Of a stretch of 64,000 nt of DNA, positions 1 through 11,700 are shown in pieces (within the stretch, counting starts at the first letter, position 1; each line of letters begins with the position of its first letter). A program made the position numbers and the translations under genes. This stretch comes from Leucaena leucocephala. Taxonomy: Eukaryota > Streptophyta > Magnoliopsida > Fabales > Fabaceae. Under the pieces are notes generated by a model. It was not told where the DNA came from. It ran no database searches and saw only the letters and a program-made list of their open reading frames with translations. Location: positions 18,991,989 to 19,055,988 of the forward strand of contig CM073537.1 of the NCBI GenBank assembly GCA_037074615.1, read 5' to 3'.

Positions 1-106
1 ATTGGACAGTTAATGGTAGATCACAACCCTATCCAGAAAAATAGATGATAAGCATAATGTTTCCACAAGGACAATTTTGCAACAATAAAGATGAAACCTT
101 TCTTAC

Positions 107-3100
107 TCTCATTGTATAAATTCCATTAAGTGCCTTTATAGCTTCCAGTGCCATATTTCTACAAGAGTACTTAACAAAACCGTATCCTTCAATCAAGAGG
201 GGAAAAATATATTACTGTTCAGTATTTCAGCTACGCAAACACACAGGAAAATCCAAAACTATCATGTTGAAGGGGGAAAAAAGAACAAGTGCATCAATCT
301 GTAAGCCATGATTTTTGAACACAATACCCGCTCCAACCCGAAAAGAAAAACAAATACAAGATCTAGCTGACATTCACAGGTTTCTGGCTAAGATCTCAGT
401 GATAGGGGACAAACCACGGCTTTGCTCCATCTCATCACAGATGATATATGCAAATTCAAGCTGTCCATATTTTGAGAAAATCTGTTGCAACATGCATCAT
501 TCATTAGTTTCATGCTCTCAAACTATCAGTAACAGTAAGCATAACATTATTTTGAAAAGAAATTAAACATGAAATATTAACATTTAATATCATAAAGACC
601 CATCAATTCCCTTGGGCCGAATTGCCAAAGTTTCCAGTTGGCTAGACAAGACAAATAATTGGCCCACTAAATATACTTGTATGCCAAGGGTAGACAAAAG
701 TTTGTAATGAAAACATTGTTGGTGCCTTTAACATACTTCCTCTACCGTAGCCTGTTTGTTCAAAGAGCCCACATATAATTTGTACCCAGCTGCACCTATT
801 ATATAGCAAAAAGTTCACAGCAAAATGGAACAGTCAATACACGGAGAAGGCTCACATTAAAAGTATGTTTTGATGAATGCATCACTGCCCGCTTGTTTTG
901 TTCAGGTTATATAGTCGTTCCAACTGTGAACTGATACGTATATTTTACTAGAGCTGCATAACTCTTTGGTGGAAATAGTTTGTCTACTACAACTGGCATC
1001 AGATTAAATGCATACAAGAAAACTAAAAAAAAAAACACAATTTCAAGAATCTGCACTCTGCAGTTCAACAAAAAAAAAGTGATAGACAAGTTCACATCAA
1101 CACGGAACACTTGTTTAATGCCTGTGATCAGGAATTACAACATACTTTTATGCTCCTTCACAATCCTTCCAAAATTTCATGAGACTCCTTATGCCCAACT
1201 CCCCATCAGATAATTCTTGAAGAGGCATTTCAATTTTGTATTAAAAAAAAAGTTATAAAGCAAAAGAGCATATAACCATTTGAAAATGCATATACTATAC
1301 AAATGATGGCAAGGACTTAAAAAATATAAGGCATTGATTAGCACGAAAATTTACCAAGACGTTTTCGTCCACCATCAGCATATCTCACTTGGATTGGACC
1401 CTCACCCTAAAAGGTAATCAAGTTTTAACAAAGAAACAAAAAAAATGTATTACATGTAGTATTTAGCATCAAAAGAACACAGTTCACTCCAGGAAGAGTA
1501 TGTTGATCATGCAATGCTCTAATTGCCTGATCAGCTTCTTCTGAAGTAGCATACTTAATGAAACAATAACCTGCACAAGCAAGAAGTTATATATTCATTC
1601 CTTCAATTTTCAAACACCCTTTCCACAGATGGATGTCAATATTAATGAGCCATTTGATCAGAGACTACAGTAACTTTAGAAAGTTATTCTTCACACAGTT
1701 TCATCAAACAAATGAGATCAATTCATTATATATATATATGTAACAACTATTTTGACAGGTTCCAACGGAGAAAAGTTAATAAAGGGTTACAATATAATAA
1801 CAAACAGAGAGTGCCTTTGCAGAGAATATCAATAAAAAATAACAAAAACACAGGGCTAAGCCTTCGGAGACAAAAAGATCTTTTTTTTTTAAAGGGGACA
1901 AAAGGCTTCATTAATATAAAACGTAGATACAACCAAGTTCAGAAATAAACAAAGGATACAGAACTACGAAAAGAAGATCTTAAATAAGTAAAGAGACCAA
2001 TTTAAAATTAAGACATACCATTCTTTTTGATAATTTCTGATGCGTTTCCTTGATAAAAGAATAAAGAACAAGATAGAGAAAGAAGGGAACACAGAAAGAA
2101 GAAGGAAAAGAAGGAGAAAGAGAAAAGCAGAGGGAATTCGAAGAGAAGGGAAGACAGAGAGAGAATCAAAGAATCTGTATGCGCATGTGTGTTTATTGAT
2201 CTTCAGTCATCCTCATTACAAATCCATACGTGTTACTATTTATACATCTCAATCACAGTAACTAAGACTACACCCACAGTAACTAAGAATAGTAAAAGTA
2301 ATTTTCATAACAATACCCCCTCCTAAAGAGATCCTTGCCCTCAAAGATCAAGTAAGATCAAAAATACAAATCTGAAAGCAAACAGTGATTTTAAATTCTA
2401 ACAAAAACTTTTGCTAGTCGGTGGTGAATTCTCTGTGACTTGGACCCAAAAGTGATTCCTTCAAATTGTATTTATTCTTGCAGCATTGCATATCTTCCTA
2501 CTTAGAGAGCAACCCCTCCCAAAAAGCATTGTAATTAATTCTCCTTTAAACCATTCTAACATCAAAGTCCTTGTTGGAGAGAAGTTTAAAAATGAGGCCC
2601 ACTTCTGAAATAACCCACAATTAATGATACCCAAAGAAATTATAAAACACCATTGCCATTGCATTGGGCTATCCTCTTTACCATCAAGTCCATAAGTCCA
2701 TTGCGTATTGTAAATTCCAATGTAGTCTCGGACATACTGCTGAAACTGAGAAAATATGCTAGCCAGCTGTGACTTTGACTTTTCAAACTGAGATTTCTGC
2801 AGCCACATGAGCTCCCGAGCACACTCTGCAAGCTGTATAGTGTTTTTTGATATTTGCGCATTACCTTCACTTTGCAACTTCCCCTGGACAAGCGACTGAA
2901 ATACAGATATTAATGAAGAAAAATAACTCAGCGGCACAGGGAGTATAACAACCACTTGCGTCGAGAGAGCAGTAGATATTGATGGCGCCAGGTTTGAAGG
3001 TGTGTTGTGCAACCCAGCCTGAGAATACCCCATTTGTTCATTCTTTGGCACCTGAACTCTTTGTTGCTGCTCAACTTGTAAGGACATAGGCATGGACGGC

Positions 3101-6100
3101 AAAGAAGCAGTAGTAGGTTCTAGCGATGAACCCATAAAAGGCGGTGAAAACATCCTACAAACAGCAGCGAAAAACGGAGATGATGAAATGGAACCTAATG
3201 GCGAAGAAATAAGGTATCCTTTTCTTGCATTTCCCACACTATTTTCTGCACACCCAGCCTCTGATTTCGACGAGATTGAAGGACAAAGCCTTTGTTCACT
3301 ACAGAATCTTGGATCTTGACCGAAAGGTTCTTGCAACCTTCCTCTGTCACCTTCCCTGTTTCTGTTACGCTCTTGTACACCTCCACCAGAATCAAGACAC
3401 CAAGTCCCATTAACTCCCGATGTGATTTCCACAGACCCAACCTCAGTATTCGAAAGAAACGACGAAGCATAACTTCTATCTGTCACTGAACCTTGGGTCT
3501 TAAAATTGAGGGTCGAAGTGCTTTCAATATCAACGAAAGAGTCTTGGTCCGTCACAAAGCCACCGTCGCATTCTTCTTGTATCACGACATGTTCTTGGGG
3601 TACGTTCTTGATCGATGGAATCCTCTTCTTGCTCATACGGTGATTAATTGCAATCTCCTGCACCCTCGCCAACCGTCGGGCTTCCACCAAAGTTCGGGGA
3701 TCGAACATGGTCACCGAGTCTGCAATTTCTTCCTTGAGTGCCCCAACATAGACATCTACTAAATATTCTTCCGATACATCCAATCATGCCATTAACGTGT
3801 CAAATTTAATGTTGAACTCTGCCAATGTCCCAGTCTGTCGCAAATGGGTGAAATCTAATCTTTTTGCTATCTTTTGCGTCATTGTAGCCTCCCCATGAAC
3901 GCCTTCACAGGGTTCGTTGACCGCCCCACTGAATGGTCTGTTTTCATTATTGCATATCACTCGTGCCATTGTCTGAAATTCTTGACGGAAGACGCGTCCC
4001 AAATTTCGAATTTCGTCACGGAAGCAGAAAATAGTTTCTTGCAATTCATCCACGTTCTGTAGCCGCCGCTCAATGTTCTGCATTCGTGCGTCCATCCTCT
4101 GGGCATTTTCTTGAAGCTGTGTTTCAACGTCGCGCAACGGGGTCCAAGGAAGGCGTGCTCTGATACCACTGATGCGTTTCCTTGATAAAAGAATAAAGAA
4201 CAAGATAGAGAAAGAAGGGAACAGACAGAAAGAAGAAGGAAAAGAAGGAGAAAGAGAAAAGCAGAGGGAATTCGAAGAGAAGGGAAGACAGAGAGAATCA
4301 AAGAATCTGTATGCGCATGTGTGTTTATTGATCTTCAGTCATCCTCATTACAAATCCATACGTGTTACTATTTATACATCTCAATCACAGTAACTAAGAC
4401 TACACCCACAGTAACTAAGAATAGTAAAAGTAATTTTCATAACAATTTCCATGTGTGAAATCAAATAGTCTTTGTAAGTAACAAGTATCTAATTTAACTA
4501 AGTTTCTTGCCAACTTCTAATAACCTGAAGGGAAGATATTTTTTATTTTTAAATCCTAAGGTTTCAATAAAATCATCATATTAGTCACAAACACCGTAAA
4601 AAACCTGTGATTGGACAATGTTTAACTTAGTATTTTCCTTCATAAATTACACTCAAATTCCAGAGAAAAATGTTGAGTATGAATGGTTCCCTCAACACTT
4701 CTGCAGACTATAGACCAGCTTCTGCTTGCTCTTACTGACTAAAACATCCACAAAAGAATACCCAAAAAGTGAAAAGATGCTAGCGTTTGGTTTCCAACAA
4801 GTAAGTAAAACATTCCAATCCAATGAAACCCACGTCCAACTCGCAGATTGCATACAAGAAATCACATCCATCAAGCAACAAATGGTATAAGGATTGGAAA
4901 ACAGTGTAAAACTCTATATCCCAAAAGTCTCTGAAGAGTTTAGTATTGAAAGCATCAAGAAATAAAGAACTACTAGGTTCCTTGTGCACAAGGTTGTGTA
5001 ATTTATCAATGCAATCAAACCAGCAAGAATTGCCTTTTCAATAATCAATTCTTCACTGACGTATCACACCGAAAACAGTAGCTCACATGTTGCTGAGGCC
5101 TTCTGACAATTATCAGCTATTGGCTAGCAACTAATAACTACTTCATTGATAAACCTCTTCTTTCTTTGTTGAACAATAATCTACCTTGATTTCATGTGGC
5201 ATTGACATTGACAAATACAGTAAAATAACTAAATAATTAGCATTAGATCATTCATGGGAACACTAAAGCGTGGTGCGATTTGAACTGACACCATCATTTT
5301 GCATAGACGCACCACCACAAATTTCCTTGATATTGAATCTCCAATAACAAGGGAAGAATCACTCATAGGAAATTGGGAAAAAATTGAAAGAAATTCATAG
5401 ATTAAAATATTGCACCAGGACTTATTTAAGGGAGACAAATCAACTAGCATAACTAAAAACTTAACAAACAAAACAAGATACACTTCCAGTCAAGCGTAGT
5501 ATCACAAGCTGAAACAAGTTAATAATACAAAACGGCACCATCAAACCCTTGAAATTTTCATATCAATCATCCCTGACCCCACTAACAATACTTACTGGCT
5601 AGCAGCAGATTCAACCAAGTACTGATCCAACTGTCAGAACCCCATATCAAAAATAACTTGGAGAAAAAAAAGATCTTAGCTATCCCAGACCAGAGAAGAT
5701 CTGATTTCACATGAACAATATGGCTCCACTTCTAATGTATCTCCAAGTGCAATCACAGACCTATGATCTCAAAGGAACGAAACAATTGCTCCCACATGCA
5801 AACTAGAAGCATTCCAAACCACATAGCAATGGAACATTAAATCCATTATAAAAGCATAACAGTTGGACTGTATCTACTTGCATGAGTTCTATAACAAGTT
5901 AATATTGACACCCACAAATGAACATCCAACACATGATGAAAAGGCCTACCATTCATGAAGTGGCTAATGAATCATAAGTTGCCAACAAACACATAACTGG
6001 GTAACATCAATTACCATCCATATTCAGTCAACCCAACCTCATACCCATGTAATTTATTAAACTGAAACTGATATATGATAATCCAAACCATTCAAGAAAC

Positions 6101-7818
6101 GTTCATGTTCACCAAAATATGGGATGTGAAATCTCCCAAATTACATTGTGCCTAATACCATTCAATTCAAATGTACTAACCCAATTTTTTCTCTGATTCT
6201 TCTATAAAAGTTGACATCTAATTATTTTACATAAACAAGCTACAGTTAAGGCTATGGACACTCTCGTTACAATAAGTTGTTGGGTATTGACCCCACCGCT
6301 GCATCCACAATTGCAAGAGCAGAAGCTATTGGTCCTCCAATGTCTCATCTTCTATAGAAAGAGAGGTTTACATGTCTTGCCTCCTCCTACTATGACAGGA
6401 TGAGGACAAAAAAGGGTGGCTACCCAAACCAACAAGCCTGGACTTGTTGCAAAAACAAACTGAGATGAAGATGAGCTTAGTCTCTTCCATCAGCCTCTCA
6501 ATGGACCTGAAATAAGATTGGTATGAATCACAATAGTCTTGGAATATCAAGATCACAAATACCTGGTTCTTACCCTGTTTTTCTATCTTTAATCAAAGCA
6601 ACCTCAAGCACGTTCCCATGCTCCTCAAACAAAGGGCGAATCTGATATCGAATAATTGTAAAAAGATAATGGTTCATCTCAAACACACGATTAAACATTT
6701 AACATGAGACCAAACAAAGACAACTTGTGAAACAATGACTATCAGATAACTTAAAATCAAAGTGCTCAGAAAAACATCGAAAGCTTGGAAAGCTTTCTAA
6801 CAGATGAGGTGCGTATTTAAAACTACCACAGCAAAATTAACTTTTTACAGACGTTAGTTGAAAAGTAAGTAATAATACTGGGCACTTTGCAACACACATG
6901 AATAGCTTGACTGTAAATAGATGCCCATGCCAATTCTTTTCCTCCCCACAGAACACCCCACCCAAAAAGACAGAGAGGAACATAGATGCAATTCAAACGT
7001 AAAAAGTTGCAATATTTCAGAAATATATAGGCCCTTAATGATAACAAATGTGAAATTATTTTACAAAAACAACTATAGCCAATCTCCCCAAACAAATGAG
7101 AGAACAAAAAACAAGGGTTAGATTAGATGTGGCTTACATCTTCTTCAGTAGCTGTCCGGGGTATAGATGCAACAAAAGGTTTCGCAAAACTTCTACCATC
7201 AAACCGATCTAAAAAGAAAAAAACGCATCAATCACTTGTTATCTTCCTTTTTCTCGCATGTTGGAGAATAAAACGACTTAAAGGAGGGGAAAATGACTAA
7301 GGTTGCAACTAAGGTAGAAATACAACAAAGAGTCACTTGTGCATGTGTGTGTATCACGGGTTTGTTTGTTTCACATTAATAATAAGTATTTGTAATAAGA
7401 ATAATATATTCTTTTTTATTGTTGCATGGAGAGAAGATGTCAAAGCGGTCTAACAACTACGAAATCAAACTTTTTTGGGTTTACATGATATGAAATAATA
7501 AACATCGAAGTTAGGAGTCTCATGAAATATTAGAAAGCCTCGTTTCTGCCCAGAATGTGGTTGCACAAGATGACTATCAAACCTGAAACCACCAGGACCA
7601 TCCAACGAACGGAACATACCGCCTCTGCCAGGAGACCGACGCGGCGGACTGACCGGAGAAATATAGTGACCGCCGGCTCCGGCAAAGCGGAAGTCAGATG
7701 GGCCGCGTCCCGCATTGTCAAGGTTCAAGGGATCATCGGAGAAATGTGAGGGACCCCTGGAGTGACGATAGTGAGAGCTGCCATGGCGGTCTCCTCCGTG
7801 CCTATCCAGCTTGGACAA
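107..7818 (-). CDS. FCA: FCA-like flowering-time RNA-binding protein (5' part, runs off left edge)
   Basis: RNA-binding regulator of the autonomous flowering pathway; in Arabidopsis FCA binds RNA and promotes alternative 3'-end formation with FY. Exons read here on the minus strand: 7485-7818 (ATG at 7818), 7138-7208, 6574-6641, 1488-1570, 1355-1406, 737-789, 415-481, 107-186; the remainder, including the WW domain, lies outside the window. Exon 1 is a Gly/Arg/Ser/Pro-rich leader with the FCA hallmark SGQKRG. Exons 2-5 encode RRM1 (SIPRTATEED, EEHGNVLEVALIKD, FIKYATSEEAD, VRYADGGRKR); exons 6-8 encode RRM2 (YVGSLNKQAT, FVKYS, ALNGIYTMR). Splice sites are GT-AG and phases agree, except that joining exon 3 to exon 4 needs an extra 8-nt microexon (expected to encode part of GQQG) that I could not locate. 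RNP2 of RRM1 reads KPFVASI instead of the usual KLFVGSV, and RRM2 is diverged around EFAYIICDEMEQSRG. The gene is functional or a decaying paralogue; family assignment is firm. Confidence 0.85.
2038..2313 (-). repeat. 3' LTR of the FCA-intron retroelement
   Basis: 276-bp LTR, nearly identical to 4170-4444; differences are small indels near the GA-rich tract (for example an extra GA at about 2160). It is bordered outside by ATTTC and inside by the polypurine tract. Confidence 0.93.
2461..4203 (-). pseudogene. Gag-like reading frame of the LTR element, split by one in-frame stop
   Basis: One frame runs from about 4203 to 2461 and is broken only by a TGA at 3784-3786. The upstream part (139 codons) has a heptad-like coiled-coil stretch (METHOD of recognition: QLQENAQRMDARMQNIERR) and the start of a retrotransposon gag domain (LRQTGTLAEFNIKFDTLM). 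The downstream part (440 codons) resumes with the gag pattern DVSEEYLVDVYVGALKEEI and the arginine-rich LVEARRLARVQE, then continues as Ser/Gln-rich sequence that I do not recognise. The downstream ORF has no ATG at its head (first codon TTG), so it is a continuation rather than a separate gene. No zinc knuckle and no pol domains are visible. It resembles Ty3/gypsy-type plant gag, by inference. Confidence 0.75.
4170..4444 (-). repeat. 5' LTR of the FCA-intron retroelement
   Basis: 275-bp LTR, partner of 2038-2313. It is followed on the minus strand by one spacer base and the tRNA-iMet primer binding site at 4157-4168, and bordered outside by ATTTC (4445-4449). Confidence 0.93.
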
Positions 7819-8775
7819 GAGAATGCAACCCTAACGAGTCTTTGGAAGAGAAGAGAGGGAGACAGGGAAGAAAGAAACTGAAATTTTCTGAGGCAGTTGA
7901 CAGAGCAAGATTGAGAATAAAGACCCTATAACTCCAGGAGAAGACGACCAAGAAGACTTGTTGTCCAGAGTCACCGTGAAATTGGACGTAACGAACTCGG
8001 AGTGAGCTGGAACTCGGAGTCCTTGAATCTCGAGTACTATGCTTGATGTCATTTCACGGACTCCATTCATGGAGGCGTCATTGTCGTACACGACCAGACA
8101 ATACTTGCCGTTTTGGTCGGGAAGACCGCGAAGCGAAACCCAACATTTGGGGCCAAATGCCACAAACGGGAGCACGAAAATTACAGTGAATTAAATTAAT
8201 TTGGAGCGCGTCTTTCTCATAATAAGAAATGTTAACCTGAAATTTCGCGAACAGGCTGACTTTTAATTTTTAAAAAAAAAAAGAAAAGTTAAAGCGGAAT
8301 CTCTCCCTCATCATCGTTGTCACTTCCACGTGGATGTTTATCCGAAGTGACACCCCACTCATACTCGCAATCATTTTAGAAAATAAAGTTCAGATATCTG
8401 TAATTGTTGCTAATTTTTATAAATTTTACATGACATTTATTAAATATAAATACATCGATCAAATGTAATATTATGGCACAAGAATTGTAATTGTAATTCA
8501 ATTAAAAATTTTCTTAACTTAAAACTATTAAATTTAATTATTAATATGAATATATAATATCAGATGTAATATTTTATATTTAGATTACGATTAAGGTGAA
8601 AAAGATTATGATTGATTAGATAGATAGATTTGGAAATATATAATAATGTTTGCTCGCAAAAAAACAGAAAAATATAATAATGCTGGTTTCGGGGCATTCG
8701 GCATAAGCTTCCAGAGTGCGTGTCGTATAGTAGCGGGCGGTGAAATCTCGGGTGGAAGAAACTCCTCACGCAACG
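7819..8775. promoter_or_regulatory. Shared upstream region between divergent FCA and galactokinase genes
   Basis: 957 bp separate the two divergent start codons. The FCA-proximal part (7819-8180) is GC-richer and probably carries 5' UTR and promoter; the part from 8380 to 8640 is strongly AT-rich. No specific cis element could be assigned with confidence. Confidence 0.5.
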
Positions 8776-11700
8776 ATGGCGAAACACGAAGATCTTCCTG
8801 TTCCAATTTTCGATTCACTGGAGCCTGTGTATGGCGGAGGATCTCTTCTCGTAGAGGCCAAGCTTCGTTTTGACAATTTGAAGTCTAAGTTTCAGAAAGT
8901 TTTCGGTCATCCTCCTGAAGTCTTCGCCCGTTCACCTGGTTCTTCCTCTCTCTTTCTCTTTCTCTTGCTCTTTTTCTTATTGATTACTATTATGGAAGCT
9001 TATTGTGTTTTGTGGGTTGCAGGGAGAGTGAACTTAATCGGGGAACATATTGACTACGAGGGATATTCAGTTTTGCCGATGGCAATTCGGCAAGATACGA
9101 TCGTGGCAATTCGGAAAAACGATGCCGACAATGTTCTTAGAATTGTTAATGTGAATGATGAAAAACATACTATGTGTACTTATCCCGCTGATCCTGACCA
9201 GGTCGGTTTTTACGTCCATCTTCACTTTACTGCCTAATAATGTGGGTCCCTATTGATTTTACCCTCAAAGTTCAACAGTGTAACATCCTGCCCCATTATT
9301 TTACGTTTTGAAAATAAGCTTGTTCTGATCATTACGATTTCTGGCCAAATTCTTTTCATGTAGGCACTCGACTTGAAAAATCACAAATGGGGGCATTATT
9401 TTATATGTGGGTAAGTCAGAAAAGGGAGAGATGCTGGAATTTTATTTTATTGCAATCGATCTTTACTCAAATAAAGAGAAAACTGTTTCTTATTAATATT
9501 CTATATTGTCAATATGGTTGTTTTAGGTACAAAGGTTATTACGACTATGCAAAATCAAAAGGAGTGGATGTTAGTAAAAAAGTTGGACTTGATGTTCTTG
9601 TTGATGGAATAGTGCCTCAGGGTGTGTTTTTGTCATCTTAAATACTCTATTAGAAAGTCTTTCATTGTAAATGGACTTAAATTCAAGTAATATAAACTGT
9701 TTATACAGGTTCTGGACTATCAAGCTCCGCGGCTTTTGTCTGTTCTTCTACAATTGCCATTATGGCTGCTTTTGGAGTGAATTTCCCAAAGGTAAGTCAT
9801 GGATTCTAGTTTGTACTTTGAGGGTTTTCTCTTTCATTCTATTACATCTATGAAAACAAGCTGAATTGCTAAATGCTGATATTATTTGGCAGCATGTAAA
9901 TCATTTTTATAGTAATGATTCAGATGTCTGTTTACTTTATATTTCAAGTTATCAGGAATGAATATTTTCAGTTTGATGTTTTGGAATGTAGGTAAAACTT
10001 GATATCAGTTTATGGTATGATTGTAATATTGGGATGTAGTTTTTGTTTATTTTCTAATTTTTGTGACAGTTCAAATTGAATTTATACTGAATTTATGGAT
10101 GAATACTTTATGCAGACCTTTGTTTTTTTATGGAGTATAAAATAGTATATCTAGTTAGTTATTGGCTACATTTTTGGGGAATAATTTATCGTTTGTAATT
10201 TACCTACGTGATAATCACCTATTACATAGACAAAATTACCCTATGCTTGTTTGATAGCATGCTTTTGCTGTTGAGTATATTTGATATGATTCTTTGTGTG
10301 AAAATGCATAATTTACGAGTTCTAACATTCTCACATTGTTTACAGAAAGAAATTGCACAAGTTACATGTGAATGTGAAAAGCATGTTGGAACACAATCTG
10401 GCGGGATGGATCAGGTTGGAGACATCTTTCATTTAAGTTGTACTCTATCTTTCTTTGAAAAAATGAATATGTCTCGGTGACTTGTCCTAGCATGGTCTTC
10501 TTCTTCAAGTCAATTTCCCAAGTAATGGTAATTTTGGTGTTTCATAAGTGTTTTCTTCTAATTGTTAATGGTTGACTAGTTTTAACTTTTAAAAGAGACC
10601 CAAGTAAGGCAGCTTATGTTCATAGTGTATGTGCTTTGCTCTATCTATTATTCATAATAAATTAATGTAAAGGAAATTCAAGTATCTACTTGAAAAAAGT
10701 ATATACTTTTCTAAGTATCCACTATCTGTCATATAATGAATAGGGAGAGATATGAATTTGACAGAAGTTAGGATTAGTTAATTAAGGTTAAATGGATTAA
10801 AACTATAATATCCGAGCCTGAAATTGAGGGTTCAGAGGCTAACATTGTACTAAAACCTATGATTTTCTTATTTTACTTGACAGGCAATCTCTGTCATGGC
10901 CAAAATTGGATTTGCTGAGCTTATTGATTTCAACCCCATTCGTGCTACAGATGTGCAGCTTCCTGCTGGTGGGACTTTTGTAATTGCCCATTCTTTAGCA
11001 GAGTCTCAAAAGGCTGTCACTGCTGCTACGAATTATAATAATAGGGTTGTTGAATGTCGTCTGGCTTCAGTAAGTATTTTTGGTCACAAAATTGTTTTCA
11101 TTTTTCTCAATTATCATTTGTTCCTTGAATATAGTGGACCATGATAAAGCCAGTGATGAAGAAATGCGGGGAGGGGTTTGATGAAATCAACCTTCTTGAC
11201 TCCTCTCTTCCGCTTGGATTTCCTTTTCATCCACCCCAACCAACACCACACCACACACCCCCCCCCCCCCCCCAAAAAAAACAATTTTTCAGCTTTGAAT
11301 TAGCTGCCTTTGTGTGTGTGTGTGTGATCCATCCCATTGTATGCATACCTTATAGGAAGCTAATTTTCTAGGTGGATCTGTAACTTGTGGCTCTTTATTG
11401 CCAATCATATATTAAACTCTCATCTGTGCTGCTGCTCCAGATTGTGCTTGGCATAAAGCTGGGAATGAAGCCACAAGAGGCAATCTCAAAAGTGAAAACA
11501 TTGTCTGACGTAGAAGGTCTATGTGTAACATACGCTGGTAAACATAATTCATCCGATCCTGTTCTTGCTGTCAAGGTATTTAATTTAACATGGCATCATG
11601 AAATCCTTCTCTGTTTATTCAAGTTTTTAATCCTTGAAATCCTTCTGATCTGAACATAATATAACATGCTATTTTGATCAATATGGATTTATGTAAGTTA

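Larger units (their letters stand above)
2038..4444 (-). mobile_element. Complete non-autonomous LTR retrotransposon in FCA intron 3
   Basis: Two near-identical direct repeats of about 275 bp (2038-2313 and 4170-4444) flank a 1.86-kb interior. Read on the minus strand each repeat starts TGTTATG and ends CGCATCA, the canonical TG...CA of LTRs. A tRNA-iMet-type primer binding site TGGTATCAGAGC (4157-4168) sits one base inside the 5' LTR, and a polypurine tract AGGAGGGGG (about 2316-2328) abuts the 3' LTR. The 5-bp target duplication ATTTC is present at 2033-2037 and 4445-4449. The interior has gag-like coding sequence but no protease, reverse transcriptase, RNase H or integrase, so it would need a helper. 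The LTRs differ by only a few small indels, so the insertion looks recent. It lies in the same orientation as the host gene. Confidence 0.95.
1571..6573 (-). other. Very long third intron of FCA
   Basis: About 5 kb separates FCA exon 3 (ending 6574) from exon 4 (starting 1570). In Arabidopsis the third FCA intron is also unusually long and contains the proximal poly(A) site that makes the truncated FCA-beta transcript used in autoregulation (established knowledge). Roughly half of the intron here is an inserted LTR element (2038-4444). The rest, 1571-2037 and 4450-6573, is AT-rich with no coding signal that I recognise. If the missing microexon exists, it lies in this interval and the intron is really two. 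Confidence 0.7.

Noticed and set aside
907..1213. Short ORFs on both strands
   Set aside because: They lie inside an FCA intron (790-1354) and have no family signature.
7831..8175. 114-codon minus-strand ORF upstream of FCA
   Set aside because: It reads fairly protein-like (LRGLPDQNGKYCLVVYDND), but I recognise no family, and it overlaps the likely FCA leader and promoter. Treated as chance or relic.
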